From: Halictus rubicundus
Taxonomy: Eukaryota > Arthropoda > Insecta > Hymenoptera > Halictidae
Length of the DNA: 64,000 nt
Reading direction: 5' to 3'
Assembly (NCBI RefSeq): GCF_050948215.1
Contig: NW_027488858.1
Coordinates: 62,001-126,000 of the forward strand
Each line of letters begins with the position of its first letter. The first letter of the stretch is position 1. Below, piece by piece: positions 11,519-25,632 of the stretch. Below the pieces are notes generated by a model that was not told the DNA's origin, did no database searches, and worked only from the letters and a program-made list of their open reading frames with translations. A program made the position numbers and the translations under genes.

Positions 11519-14131
11519 TTACGATATATATTGTTAGAAACCGTCTATATTACAGTGATATCACTTCGAAAATCGTCTAGGACCGATACGGTAAAAGTTT
11601 CCTCTTAGCGGTGGGGCTTAGAAAAGTGTTCGTCCAACGTCCGACGGAGTAGTACATCCGTCCATTATTAGCTAATAACTCGGTAAACAATAGTAGTAGC
11701 GAGTTTGGTGTTATGATATATATTGTTAGAAACCGTCTATATTACAGTGATATCACGTCGAAAATCGTCTAGGACCGATACGGTAAAAGTTTCCTCTTAG
11801 CGGTGGGGCTTAGAAAAATGTTCGTCCAACGTCCGACGAAGTAGCACATCCGTCCATTATTAGCTAATAACTCGGTAAACAATAGTAGTAGTGAGTTTGG
11901 TGTTATGATATATATTGTTAGAAACCGTCTATATTACAGTGATATCACGTCGAAACTCGTCTAGGACCGATACGGAAAAAGTTTCCTCTTAGCGGTGGGG
12001 CTTAGAAAAGTGTTCGTCCAACGTCCGACGGAGTAGTACATTCGTCCATTATTTGCTAATAACTCGGTAAATAATAGTAGTAGCGAGTTTGGTGTTATGA
12101 TATATATTGTTAGAAACCGTCTATATTACAGTGATATCACGTCGAAAATCGTCTATTACTGATACGGTAAAAGTTTCCTCTTAGCGGTGGGGCTTAGAAA
12201 AATGTTCGTCCAACGTCCGACGGAGTAGTACATCCGTCCATTATTAGCTAATAACTCGGTAAACAATAGTAGTAGCGAGTTTGGTGTTATGATATATATT
12301 GTTAGAAACCGTCTATATTACAGTGATATCACTTCGAAAATCGTCTAGGACCGATACGGTAAAAGTTTCCTCTTAGCGGTGGGGCTTAGAAAAGTGTTCG
12401 TCCAACGTCCGACGGAGTAGTACATCCGTCCATTATTTGCCAATAACTCGGCAAATAATAGTAGTAGCGAGTTTGGTGTTACGATATATATTGTTAGAAA
12501 CCGTCTATATTACAGTGATATCACTTCGAAAATCGTCTAGGACCGATACGGTAAAAGTTTCCTCTTAGCGGTGGGGCTTAGAAAAGTGTTCGTCCAACGT
12601 CCGACGGAGTAGTACATCCGTCCATTATTTGCCAATAACTCGGTAAATAATAGTAGTAGCGAGTTTGGTGTTACGATATATATTGTTAGAAACCGTCTAT
12701 ATTACAGTGATTTCACGTCGAAAATCGTCTAGGACCGATACGGAAAAAGTTTCCTCTTAGCGGTGGGGCTTAGAAAAGTGTTCGTCCAACGTCCGACGGA
12801 GTAGTACATTCGTCCATTATTTGCTAATAACTCGGTAAATAATAGTAGTAGCGAGTTTGGTGTTATGATATATATTGTTAGAAACCGTCTATATTACAGT
12901 GATATCACGTCGAAAATCGTCTAGGACCGATACGGAAAAAGTTTCCTCTTAGCGGTGGGGCTTAGAAAAATGTTCGTCCAACGTCCGACGGAGTAGTACA
13001 TCCGTCCATTATTAGCTAATAGCTCGGTAAACAATAGTAGTAGCGAGTTTGGTGTTATGATATATATTGTTAGAAACCGTCTATATTACAGTGATATCAC
13101 GTCGAAAATCGTCTAGGACCGATACGGAAAAAGTTTCCTCTTAGCGGTGGTTCTTAGAAAAGTGTTCGTCCAACGTCCGACGGAGTAGTACATCCGTCCA
13201 TTATTAGCTAATAACTCGGTAAACAGTAGTAGTAGCGAGTTTGGTGTTATGATATATATTGTTAGAAAACGTCTATATTACAGTGATATCACGTCGAAAA
13301 TCGTCTAGGATCGATACGGAAAAAGTTTCCTCTTAGCGGTGGGACTTCGAAAAATTTCCAGAGTTTTGTCGACGGAGTAGTACATCCGTCCATTATTTGC
13401 TAATAACTCGGTAAATAATAGTAGTAGTGAGTTTGGTGTTATGATATATATTGTTAGAAACCGTCTGTATTACAGTGATATCGGGTCGAAAATGTTCTAG
13501 GACCGATACGGAAAAAGTTTCCTCTTAGCGGTGGGACTTAGAAAAATTTTCGTCCAACGTCCGACGGAGTAGTACATCCGTCCATTATTTGCTAATAACT
13601 CGGTAAATAATAGTAGTAGCGAGTTTGGTGTTATGGTATATATTGTTAGAAACCGTCTGTATTACAGTGATATCGGGTCGAAAATGGTCTAGGACCGATA
13701 CGGAAAAAGTTTCCTCTTAGCGGTCGGGCTTAGAAAAGTGTTCGTCCAACGTCCGACGGAGTAGTACATTCGTCCATTATTTGCTAATAACTCAGTAAAT
13801 AATAGTAGTAGCGAGTTTGGTGTTATGATATATATTGTTAGAAACCGTCTATATTACAGAGATATCACGTCGAAAATCGTCTAGGATCGATACGGAAAAA
13901 GTTTCCTCTTAGCGGTGGGACTTCGAAAAATTTCCAGAGTTTTGTCGACGGAGTATTACATCCGTCCATTATTTGCTAATAACTCGGTAAATAATAGTAG
14001 TAGCGAGTTTGGTGTTATGATATATATTGTTAGAAACCGTCTATATTACAGTGATATCACGTCGAGAATCGTCTAGGACCGATACGGAAAAAGTTTCCTC
14101 TTAGCGGTGGGGCTTAGAAAAATTTTCGTCC
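11519..14131 (+). repeat. Mosaic satellite next to the six-monomer HOR
   Basis: No gene. It begins with a CACTTCG unit, runs through a CGAAG, AAACTC and TCTATTACTG series like that at 5,300-5,750, then returns to two CACTTCG units and a fourth GATTTC unit (12,671). It ends with CTGTATT/GGG units and a B unit with AGTATT (13,850-14,000). Private changes include TGGTTCTTAG near 13,149, AACAGTAGTAG near 13,222 and TTATGGTATA at 13,632, the last shared with 17,663. Confidence 0.85.
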
Positions 14132-17100
14132 AACGTCCGACGGAGTAGTACATCCGTCCATTATTTGCTAATAACTCGGTAAATAATAGTAGTAGCGAGT
14201 TTGGTGTTATGATATATATTGTTAGAAACCGTCTATATTACAGTGATATCACGTCGAAAATCGTCTAGGACCGATACGGAAAAAGTTTCCTCTTAGAGGT
14301 GGGACTTCGAAAAATTTCCAGACTTTTGTCGACGGAGTAGTACATCCGTCCATTATTTGCTAATAACTCGGTAAATAATAGTAGTAGTGAGTTTGGTGTT
14401 ATGATATATATTGTTAGAAACCGTCTATATTACAGTGATATCACGTCGAAAATGGTCTAGGACCGATACGGAAAAAATTTCCTCTTAGCGGTGGGGCTTA
14501 GAAAAGTGTTCGTCCAACGTCCGACGGAGTAGTACATCCGTCCATTATTAGCTAATAACTCGGTAAACAATAGTAGTAGCGAGTTTGGTGTTATGATATA
14601 TATTGTTAGAAACCGTCTATATTACAGTGATATCACGTCGAAAATCGTCTAGGACCGATACGGTAAAAGTTTCCTCTTAGCGGTGGGGCTTAGAAAAGTG
14701 TTCGTCCAACGTCCGACGGAGTAGTACATCCGTCCATTATTAGCTAATAACTCGGTAAACAATAGTAGTAGCGAGTTTGGTGTTATGATATATATTGTTA
14801 GAAACCGTCTATATTACAGTGATATCACGTCGAAAATCGTCTAGGACCGATACGGAAAAAGTTTCCTCTTAGCGGTGGGGCTTAGAAAAGTGTTCGTCCA
14901 ACGTCCGATGGAGTAGTACATCCGTCCATTATTTGCCAATAACTCGGTAAATAATAGTAGTAGCGAGTTTGGTGTTACGATATATATTGTTAGAAACCGT
15001 CTATATTACAGTGATATCACGTCGAAAATCGTCTAGGATCGATATGGAAAAAGTTTCCTCTTAGCGGTGGGACTTCGAAAAATTTCCAGAGTTTTGTCGA
15101 CGGAGTAGTACATCCGTCCATTATTTGCTAATAACTCGGTAAATAATAGTAGCAGCGAGTTTGGTGTTACGATATATATTGTTAGAAACCGTCTATATTA
15201 CAGTGATATCACGTCGAAAATCGTCTAGGACCGATACGGTAAAAGTTTCCTCTTAGCGGTGGGGCTTAGAAAAATGTTCGTCCAACGTCCGACGGAGTAG
15301 TACATCCGTCCATTATTAGCTAATAACTCGGTAAACAATAGTAGTAGCGAGTTTGGTGTTATGATATATATTGTTAGAAACCGTCTATATTACAGAGATA
15401 TCACGTCGAAAATCGTCTAGGATCGATACGGAAAAAGTTTCCTCTTAGCGGTGGGACTTCGAAAAATTTCCAGAGTTTTGTCGACGGAGTATTACATCCG
15501 TCCATTATTTGCTAATAACTCGGTAAATAATAGTAGTAGCGAGTTTGGTGTTATGATATATATTGTTAGAAACCGTCTATATTACAGTGATATCGGGTCG
15601 AAAATCGTCTAGGACCGATACGGTAAAAGTTTCCTCTTAGCGGTGGGGCTTAGAAAAATGTTCGTCCAACGTCCGACAAAGTAGTACATCCGTCCATTAT
15701 TAGCTAATAACTCGGTAAACAATAGTAGTAGCGAGTTTGGTGTTATGATATATATTGTTAGAAACCGTCTATATTACAGTGATATCACGTCGAAACTCGT
15801 CTAGGACCGATACGGAAAAAGTTTCCTCTTAGCGGTGGGGCTTAGAAAAGTGTTCGTCCAACGTCCGACGGAGTAGTACATTCGTCCATTATTTGCTAAT
15901 AACTCGGTAAATAATAGTAGTAGCGAGTTTGGTGTTATGATATATATTGTTAGAAACCGTCTATATTACAGTGATATCACGTCGAAAATCGTCTATTACT
16001 GATACGGTAAAAGTTTCCTCTTAGCGGTGGGGCTTAGAAAAATGTTCGTCCAACGTCCGACGGAGTAGTACATCCGTCCATTATTAGCTAATAACTCGGT
16101 AAACAATAGTAGTAGCGAGTTTGGTGTTATGATATATATTGTTAGAAACCGTCTATATTACAGTGATATCACGTCGAAAATCGTCTAGGACCGATACGGA
16201 AAAAGTTTCCTCTTAGCGGTGGGGCTTAGAAAAATGTTCGTCCAACGTCCGACGGAGTAGTACATCCGTCCATTATTAGCTAATAACTCGGTAAACAATA
16301 GTAGTAGCGAGTTTGGTGTTATGATATATATTGTTAGAAAACGTCTATATTACAGTGATATCACGTCGAAACTCGTCTAGGACCGATACGGAAAAAGTTT
16401 CCTCTTAGCGGTGGGACTTCGAAAAATTTCCAGAGTTTTGTCGACGGAGTAGTACATCCGTCCATTATTTGCTAATAACTCGGTAAATAATAGTAGTAGT
16501 GAGTTTGGTGTTATGATATATATTGTTAGAAACCGTCTATATTACAGTGATATCACGTCGAAAATCGTCTAGGACCGATACGGAAAAAGTTTCCTCTTAG
16601 CGGTGGGGCTTAGAAAAGTGTTCGTCCAACGTCCGACGGAGTAGTACATTCGTCCATTATTTGCTAATAACTCAGTAAATAATAGTAGTAGCGAGTTTGG
16701 TGTTATGATATATATTGTTAGAAACCGTCTATATTACAGTGATATCACGTCGAAAATCGTCTAGGACCGATGCGGTAAAAGTTTCCTCTTAGCGGTGGGG
16801 CTTAGTAAAATGTTCGTCCAACGTCCGACGGAGTAGTACATCCGTCCATTATTAGCTAATAACTCTGTAAACAATAGTAGTAGCGAGTTTGGTGTTATGA
16901 TATATATTGTTAGAAACCGTCTATATTACAGTGATATCACGTCGAAAATCGTCTAGGACCGATACGGTAAAAGTGTCCTCTTAGCGGTGGGGCTTAGAAA
17001 AGTGTTCGTCCAACGTCCGACGGAGTAGTACATCCGTCCATTATTTGCTAATAACTCGGTAAATAATAGTAGTAGTGAGTTTGGTGTTATGATATATATT

Positions 17101-17570
17101 GTTAGAAACCGTCTATATTACAGTGATATCACGTCGAAAATCGTCTAGGACCGATACGGTAAAAGTTTCCTCTTAGCGGTGGGGCTTAGAAAAATGTTCG
17201 TCCAACGTCCGACGGAGTAGTACATCCGTCCATTATTTGCTAATAACTCGGTAAATAATAGTAGTAGCGAGTTTGGTGTTATGATATATATTGTTAGAAA
17301 CCGTCTATATTACAGTGATATCACGTCGAAAATCGTCTAGGACCGATACGGAAAAAGTTTCCTCTTAGCGGTGGGGCTTAGAAAATGTTCGTCCAACGTC
17401 CGACGGAGTAGTACATCCGTCCATTATTTGCCAATAACTCGGTAAATAATAGTAGTAGCGAGTTTGGTGTTACGATATATATTGTTAGAAACCGTCTATA
17501 TTACAGTGATATCACGTCGAAAATCGTCTAGGATCGATACGGAAAAAGTTTCCTCTTAGCGGTGGGACTT
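14132..17570 (+). repeat. Segmental duplication block 2, left copy
   Basis: Matches 22,002-25,632. Shared rare marks: CTTAGAGGTG with CCAGACTTTT (14,292 and 22,162), GACAAAG (15,675 and 23,353), TCTATTACTG (15,989 and 23,667), CTTAGTAAAATG (16,801 and 24,863) and a one-base deletion GAAAATGTTC (17,381 and about 25,443). The offset steps 7,870, 7,678, 8,062, meaning the right copy lacks one B monomer near 15,000 and has two extra monomers near 24,400-24,780. The match stops at 17,571 (A against C). Within it, 14,591-15,605 is also a copy of the first 1,015 bases of the window. Confidence 0.88.
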
Positions 17571-19005
17571 AGAAAAATTTTCGTCCAACGTCCGACGGAG
17601 TAGTACATCCGTCCATTATTTGCTAATAACTCGGTAAATAATAGTAGTAGCGAGTTTGGTGTTATGGTATATATTGTTAGAAACCGTCTGTATTACAATG
17701 ATATCGGGTCGAAAATGGTCTAGGACCGATACGGAAAAAGTTTCCTCTTAGCGGTCGGGCTTAGAAAAGTGTTCGTCCAACGTCCGACGGAGTAGTACAT
17801 TCGTCCATTATTTGCTAATAACTCAGTAAATAATAGTAGTAGCGAGTTTGGTGTTATGATATATATTGTTAGAAACCGTCTATATTACAGAGATATCACG
17901 TCGAAAATCGTCTAGGATCGATACGGAAAAAGTTTCCTCTTAGCGGTGGGACTTCGAAAAATTTCCAGACTTTTGTCGACGGAGTAGTACATCCGTCCAT
18001 TATTTGCTAATAACTCGGTAAATAATAGTAGTAGTGAGTTTGGTGTTATGATATATATTGTTAGAAACCGTCTATATTACAGTGATATCACGTCGAAAAT
18101 GGTCTAGGACCGATACGGAAAAAATTTCCTCTTAGCGGTGGGGCTTAGAAAAGTGTTCGTCCAACGTCCGACGGAGTAGTACATCCGTCCATTATTTGCT
18201 AATAACTCGGTAAATAATAGTAGTAGCGAGTTTGGTGTTATGATATATATTGTTAGAAACCGTCTATATTACAGTGATATCACGTCGAAAATCGTCTAGG
18301 ACCGATACGGTAAAAGTTTCCTCTTAGCGGTGGGGCTTAGAAAAATGTTCGTCCAACGTCCGACGGAGTAGTACATCCGTCCATTATTAGCTAATAACTC
18401 GGTAAACAATAGTAGTAGCGAGTTTGGTGTTATGATATATATTGTTAGAAACCGTCTATATTACAGTGATATCACGTCGAAAATCGTCTAGGACCGATAC
18501 GGTAAAAGTTTCCTCTTAGCGGTGGGGCTTAGAAAAGTGTTCGTCCAACGTCCGACGGAGTAGTACATCCGTCCATTATTAGCTAATAACTCGGTAAACA
18601 ATAGTAGTAGCGAGTTTGGTGTTATGATATATATTGTTAGAAACCGTCTATATTACAGTGATATCACGTCGAAAATGGTCTAGGACCGATACGGAAAAAA
18701 TTTCTTCTTAGCGGTGGGGCTTAGAAAAGTGTTCGTCCAACGTCCGACGGAGTAGTACATCCGTCCATTATTTGCTAATAACTCGGTAAATAATAGTAGT
18801 AGCGAGTTTGGTGTTATGATATATATTGTTAGAAACCGTCTATATTACAGTGATATCACGTCGAAAATCGTCTAGGACCGATACGGTAAAAGTTTCCTCT
18901 TAGCGGTGGGGCTTAGAAAAATGTTCGTCCAACGTCCGACGGAGTAGTACATCCGTCCATTATTAGCTAATAACTCGGTAAACAATAGTAGTAGCGAGTT
19001 TGGTG
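17571..19005 (+). repeat. Mosaic satellite with repeated ATTTCC units
   Basis: No gene. It contains two copies of a unit with six A before TTTCC (CGGAAAAAATTTC near 18,115 and 18,703), also seen near 14,468 and 22,336. Each is followed by the same units (CGGT/AAATG, then CGGT/GTG with AAAC). The B unit near 17,960 carries CCAGACTTTT, as at 14,320 and 22,190. This suggests a local duplication of about three monomers (576-590 bp). Confidence 0.75.
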
Positions 19006-22000
19006 TTATGATATATATTGTTAGAAACCGTCTATATTACAGTGATATCACGTCGAAAATCGTCTAGGACCGATACGGTAAAAGTTTCCTCTTAGCGGTG
19101 GGGCTTAGAAAAGTGTTCGTCCAACGTCCGACGGAGTAGTACATCCGTCCATTATTAGCTAATAACTCGGTAAACAATAGTAGTAGCGAGTTTGGTGTTA
19201 TGATATATATTGTTAGAAACCGTCTATATTACAGTGATATCACGTCGAAAATCGTCTAGGACCGATACGGAAAAAGTTTCCTCTTAGCGGTGGGGCTTAG
19301 AAAAGTGTTCGTCCAACGTCCGATGGAGTAGTACATCCGTCCATTATTTGCCAATAACTCGGTAAATAATAGTAGTAGTGAGTTTGGTGTTACGATATAT
19401 ATTGTTAGAAACCGTCTATATTACAGTGATATCACGTCGAAAATCGTCTAGGATCGATATGGAAAAAGTTTCCTCTTAGCGGTGGGACTTCGAAAAATTT
19501 CCAGAGTTTTGTCGACGGAGTAGTACATCCGTCCATTATTTGCTAATAACTCGGTAAATAATAGTAGCAGCGAGTTTGGTGTTACGATATATATTGTTAG
19601 AAACCGTCTATATTACAGTGATATCACGTCAAAAATCGTCTAGGACCGATACGGTAAAAGTTTCCTCTTAGCGGTGGGGCTTAGAAAAATGTTCGTCCAA
19701 CGTCCGACGGAGTAGTACATCCGTCCATTATTAGCTAATAACTCGGTAAACAATAGTAGTAGCGAGTTTGGTGTTATGATATATATTGTTAGAAACCGTC
19801 TATATTACAGAGATATCACGTCGAAAATCGTCTAGGATCGATACGGAAAAAGTTTCCTCTTAGCGGTGGGACTTCGAAAAATTTCCAGAGTTTTGTCGAC
19901 GGAGTATTACATCCGTCCATTATTTGCTAATAACTCGGTAAATAATAGTAGTAGCGAGTTTGGTGTTATGATATATATTGTTAGAAACCGTCTATATTAC
20001 AGTGATATCGGGTCGAAAATGGTCTAGGACCGATACGGAAAAAGTTTCCTCTTAGCGGTGGGGCTTAGAAAAGTGTTCGTCCAACGTCCGACGGAGTAGT
20101 ACATCCGTCCATTATTTGCTAATAACTCGGTAAATAATAGTAGTAGCGAGTTTGGTGTTATGATATATATGGTTAGAAACCGTCTATATTACAGTGATAT
20201 CACGTCGAAAATCGTCTAGGACCGATACGGTAAAAGTTTCCTCTTAGCGGTGGGGCTTAGAAAAATGTTCGTCCAACGTCCGACGGAGTAGTACATCCGT
20301 CCATTATTAGCTAATAACTCGGTAAACAATAGTAGTAGCGAGTTTGGTGTTATGATATATATTGTTAGAAACCGTCTATATTACAGTGATATCACGTCGA
20401 AAATCGTCTAGGACCGATACGGTAAAAGTTTCCTCTTAGCGGTGGGGCTTAGAAAAGTGTTCGTCCAACGTCCGACGGAGTAGTACATCCGTCCATTATT
20501 AGCTAATAACTCGGGAAACAATAGTAGTAGCGAGTTTGGTGTTATGATATATATTGTTAGAAACCGTCTATATTACAGTGATATCACGTCGAAAATCGTC
20601 TAGGACCGATACGGAAAAAGTTTCCTCTTAGCGGTGGGGCTTAGAAAAGTGTTCGTCCAACGTCCGACGGAGTAGTACATCCGTCCATTATTTGCCAATA
20701 ACTCGGTAAATAATAGTAGTAGCGAGTTTGGTGTTACGATATATATTGTTAGAAACCGTCTATATTACAGTGATATCACGTCGAAAATCGTCTAGGATCG
20801 ATACGGAAAAAGTTTCCTCTTAGCGGTGGGACTTCGAAAAATTTCCAGAGTTTTGTCGACGGAGTAGTACATCCGTCCATTATTTGCTAATAACTCGGTA
20901 AATAATAGTAGTAGCGAGTTTGGTGTTACGATATATATTGTTAGAAACCGTCTATATTACAGTGATATCACGTCGAAAATCGTCTAGGACCGATACGGTA
21001 AAAGTTTCCTCTTAGCGGTGGGGCTTAGAAAAATGTTCGTCCAACGTCCGACGGAGTAGTACATCCGTCCATTATTAGCTAATAACTCGGTAAACAATAG
21101 TAGTAGCGAGTTTGGTGTTATGATATATATTGTTAGAAACCGTCTATATTACAGTGATATCACGTCGAAAATCGTCTAGGACCGATACGGAAAAAGTTTC
21201 CTCTTAGCGGTGGGGCTTAGAAAAGTGTTCGTCCAACGTCCGACGGAGTAGTACATTCGTCCATTATTTGCTAATAACTCAGTAAATAATAGTAGTAGCG
21301 AGTTTGGTGTTATGATATATATTGTTAGAAACCGTCTATATTACAGTGATATCACGTCGAAAATCGTCTAGGACCGATACGGTAAAAGTTTCCTCTTAGC
21401 GGTGGGGCTTAGAAAAATGTTCGTCCAACGTCCCACGGAGTAGTACATCCGTCCATTATTAGCTAATAACTCGGTAAATAATAGTAGTAGCGAGTTTGGT
21501 GTTACGATATATATTGTTAGAAACCGTCTATATTACAGTGATATCGGGTCGAAAATGGTCTAGGACCGATACGGAAAAGTTTCCTCTTAGCGGTGGGGCT
21601 TAGAAAAGTGTTCGTCCAACGTCCGACGGAGTAGTACATCCGTCCATTATTAGCTAATAACTCGGTAAACAATAGTAGTAGCGAGTTTGGTGTTATGATA
21701 TATATTGTTAGAAACCGTCTATATTACAGTGATATCACGTCGAAAATCGTCTAGGACCGATACGGTAAAAGTTTCCTCTTAGCGGTGGGGCTTAGAAAAA
21801 TGTTCGTCCAACGTCCGACGAAGTAGAACATCCGTCCATTATTAGCTAATAACTCGGTAAACAATAGTAGTAGCGAGTTTGGTGTTATGATATATATTGT
21901 TAGAAACCGTCTATATTACAGTGATATCACGTCGAAACTCGTCTAGGACCGATACGGAAAAAGTTTCCTCTTAGCGGTGGGGCTTAGAAAAGTGTTCGTC

Positions 22001-22149
22001 CAACGTCCGACGGAGTAGTACATCCGTCCATTATTTGCTAATAACTCGGTAAATAATAGTAGTAGCGAGTTTGGTGTTATGATATATATTGTTAGAAACC
22101 GTCTATATTACAGTGATATCACGTCGAAAATCGTCTAGGACCGATACGG
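19006..22149 (+). repeat. Segmental duplication block 1, right copy
   Basis: Right-hand copy of the first 3.3 kb of the window. Relative to the left copy it lacks one 192-bp monomer. The unit at about 21,110-21,300 has the head of the unit at 2,113 and the tail of the unit at 2,305, so the loss removed one repeat length in register and left a hybrid. It shares the one-base deletion in the CGGAAAAG run (21,571-21,580 against 2,759-2,766) and the TAGAACATCC change. Differences are few, for example TTACG against TTATG at 21,503. Confidence 0.9.
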
Positions 22150-25100
22150 AAAAAGTTTCCTCTTAGAGGTGGGACTTCGAAAAATTTCCAGACTTTTGTC
22201 GACGGAGTAGTACATCCGTCCATTATTTGCTAATAACTCGGTAAATAATAGTAGTAGTGAGTTTGGTGTTATGATATATATTGTTAGAAACCGTCTATAT
22301 TACAGTGATATCACGTCGAAAATGGTCTAGGACCGATACGGAAAAAATTTCCTCTTAGCGGTGGGGCTTAGAAAAGTGTTCGTCCAACGTCCGACGGAGT
22401 AGTACATCCGTCCATTATTAGCTAATAACTCGGTAAACAATAGTAGTAGCGAGTTTGGTGTTATGATATATATTGTTAGAAACCGTCTATATTACAGTGA
22501 TATCACGTCGAAAATCGTCTAGGACCGATACAGTAAAAGTTTCCTCTTAGCGGTGGGGCTTAGAAAAGTGTTCGTCCAACGTCCGACGGAGTAGTACATC
22601 CGTCCATTATTAGCTAATAACTCGGTAAACAATAGTAGTAGCGAGTTTGGTGTTATGATATATATTGTTAGAAACCGTCTATATTACAGTGATATCACGT
22701 CGAAAATCGTCTAGGACCGATACGGAAAAAGTTTCCTCTTAGCGGTGGGGCTTAGAAAAGTGTTCGTCCAACGTCCGATGGAGTAGTACATCCGTCCATT
22801 ATTTGCCAATAACTCGGTAAATAATAGTAGTAGCGAGTTTGGTGTTACGATATATATTGTTAGAAACCGTCTATATTACAGTGATATCACGTCGAAAATC
22901 GTCTAGGACCGATACGGTAAAAGTTTCCTCTTAGCGGTGGGGCTTAGAAAAATGTTCGTCCAACGTCCGACGGAGTAGTACATCCGTCCATTATTAGCTA
23001 ATAACTCGGTAAACAATAGTAGTAGCGAGTTTGGTGTTATGATATATATTGTTAGAAACCGTCTATATTACAGAGATATCACGTCGACAATCGTCTAGGA
23101 CCGATACGGAAAAAGTTTCCTCTTAGCGGTGGGGTTTAGAAAAGTGTTCGTCCAACGTCCGACGGAGTAGTACACCCGTCCATTATTTGCTAATAACTCG
23201 GTAAACAATAGTAGTAGCGAGTTTGGTGTTATGATATATATTGTTAGAAACCGTCTATATTACAGTGATATCACGTCGAAAATCGTCTAGGACCGATACG
23301 GTAAAAGTTTCCTCTTAGCGGTGGGGCTTAGAAAAATGTTCGTCCAACGTCCGACAAAGTAGTACATCCGTCCATTATTAGCTAATAACTCGGTAAACAA
23401 TAGTAGTAGCGAGTTTGGTGTTATGATATATATTGTTAGAAACCGTCTATATTACAGTGATATCACGTCGAAACTCGTCTAGGACCGATACGGAAAAAGT
23501 TTCCTCTTAGCGGTGGGGCTTAGAAAAGTGTTCGTCCAACGTCCGACGGAGTAGTACATTCGTCCATTATTTGCTAATAACTCGGTAAATAATAGTAGTA
23601 GCGAGTTTGGTGTTATGATATATATTGTTAGAAACCGTCTATATTACAGTGATATCACGTCGAAAATCGTCTATTACTGATACGGTAAAAGTTTCCTCTT
23701 AGCGGTGGGGCTTAGAAAAATGTTCGTCCAACGTCCGACGGAGTAGTACATCCGTCCATTATTAGCTAATAACTCGGTAAACAATAGTAGTAGCGAGTTT
23801 GGTGTTATGATATATATTGTTAGAAACCGTCTATATTACAGTGATATCACGTCGAAAATCGTCTAGGACCGATACGGAAAAAGTTTCCTCTTAGCGGTGG
23901 GGCTTAGAAAAATGTTCGTCCAACGTCCGACGGAGTAGTACATCCGTCCATTATTAGCTAATAACTCGGTAAACAATAGTAGTAGCGAGTTTGGTGTTAT
24001 GATATATATTGTTAGAAAACGTCTATATTACAGTGATATCACGTCGAAACTCGTCTAGGACCGATACGGAAAAAGTTTCCTCTTAGCGGTGGGACTTCGA
24101 AAAATTTCCAGAGTTTTGTCGACGGAGTAGTACATCCGTCCATTATTTGCTAATAACTCGGTAAATAATAGTAGTAGTGAGTTTGGTGTTATGATATATA
24201 TTGTTAGAAACCGTCTATATTACAGTGATATCACGTCGAAAATCGTCTAGGACCGATACGGAAAAAGTTTCCTCTTAGCGGTGGGGCTTAGAAAAGTGTT
24301 CGTCCAACGTCCGACGGAGTAGTACATTCGTCCATTATTTGCTAATAACTCAGTAAATAATAGTAGTAGCGAGTTTGGTGTTATGATATATATTGTTAGA
24401 AACCGTCTATATTACAGTGATATCACGTCGAAAATCGTCTAGGACCGATACGGTAAAAGTTTCCTCTTAGCGGTGGGGCTTAGAAAAATGTTCGTCCAAC
24501 GTCCGACGGAGTAGTACATCCGTCCATTATTAGCTAATAACTCTGTAAACAATAGTAGTAGCGAGTTTGGTGTTATGATATATATTGTTAGAAACCGTCT
24601 ATATTACAGTGATATCACGTCGAAAATGTTCTAGGACCGATACGGAAAAAGTTTCCTCTTAGCGGTGGGGCTTAGAAAAGTGTTCGTCCAACGTCCGACG
24701 TAGTAGTACATCCGTCCATTATTTGCTAATAACTCGGTAAATAATAGTAGTAGCGAGTTTGGTGTTATGATATATATTGTTAGAAACCGTCTATATTACA
24801 GTGATATCACGTCGAAAATCGTCTAGGACCGATGCGGTAAAAGTTTCCTCTTAGCGGTGGGGCTTAGTAAAATGTTCGTCCAACGTCCGACGGAGTAGTA
24901 CATCCGTCCATTATTAGCTAATAACTCTGTAAACAATAGTAGTAGCGAGTTTGGTGTTATGATATATATTGTTAGAAACCGTCTATATTACAGTGATATC
25001 ACGTCGAAAATCGTCTAGAACCGATACGGTAAAAGTGTCCTCTTAGCGGTGGGGCTTAGAAAAGTGTTCGTCCAACGTCCGACGGAGTAGTACATCCGTC

Positions 25101-25632
25101 CATTATTTGCTAATAACTCGGTAAATAATAGTAGTAGTGAGTTTGGTGTTATGATATATATTGTTAGAAACCGTCTATATTACAGTGATATCACGTCGAA
25201 AATCGTCTAGGACCGATACGGTAAAAGTTTCCTCTTAGCGGTGGGGCTTAGAAAAATGTTCGTCCAACGTCCGACGGAGTAGTACATCCGTCCATTATTT
25301 GCTAATAACTCGGTAAATAATAGTAGTAGCGAGTTTGGTGTTATGATATATATTGTTAGAAACCGTCTATATTACAGTGATATCACGTCGAAAATCGTCT
25401 AGGACCGATACGGAAAAAGTTTCCTCTTAGCGGTGGGGCTTAGAAAATGTTCGTCCAACGTCCGACGGAGTAGTACATCCGTCCATTATTTGCCAATAAC
25501 TCGGTAAATAATAGTAGTAGCGAGTTTGGTGTTACGATATATATTGTTAGAAACCGTTTATATTACAGTGATATCACGTCGAAAATCGTCTAGGATCGAT
25601 ACGGAAAAAGTTTCCTCTTAGCGGTGGGACTT
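22002..25632 (+). repeat. Segmental duplication block 2, right copy
   Basis: Right-hand copy of 14,132-17,570. Its start overlaps the end of block 1, because boundaries inside a repeat can only be placed to within shared sequence. It differs from the left copy by loss of a B monomer near 22,870, a substituted unit at 23,035-23,225 (GACAATCG, GGGGTTTAG, CACCCG, marks otherwise seen only beyond 60 kb), and two added monomers at about 24,405-24,785, one with the private change GACGTAGTAG near 24,697. Confidence 0.85.
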
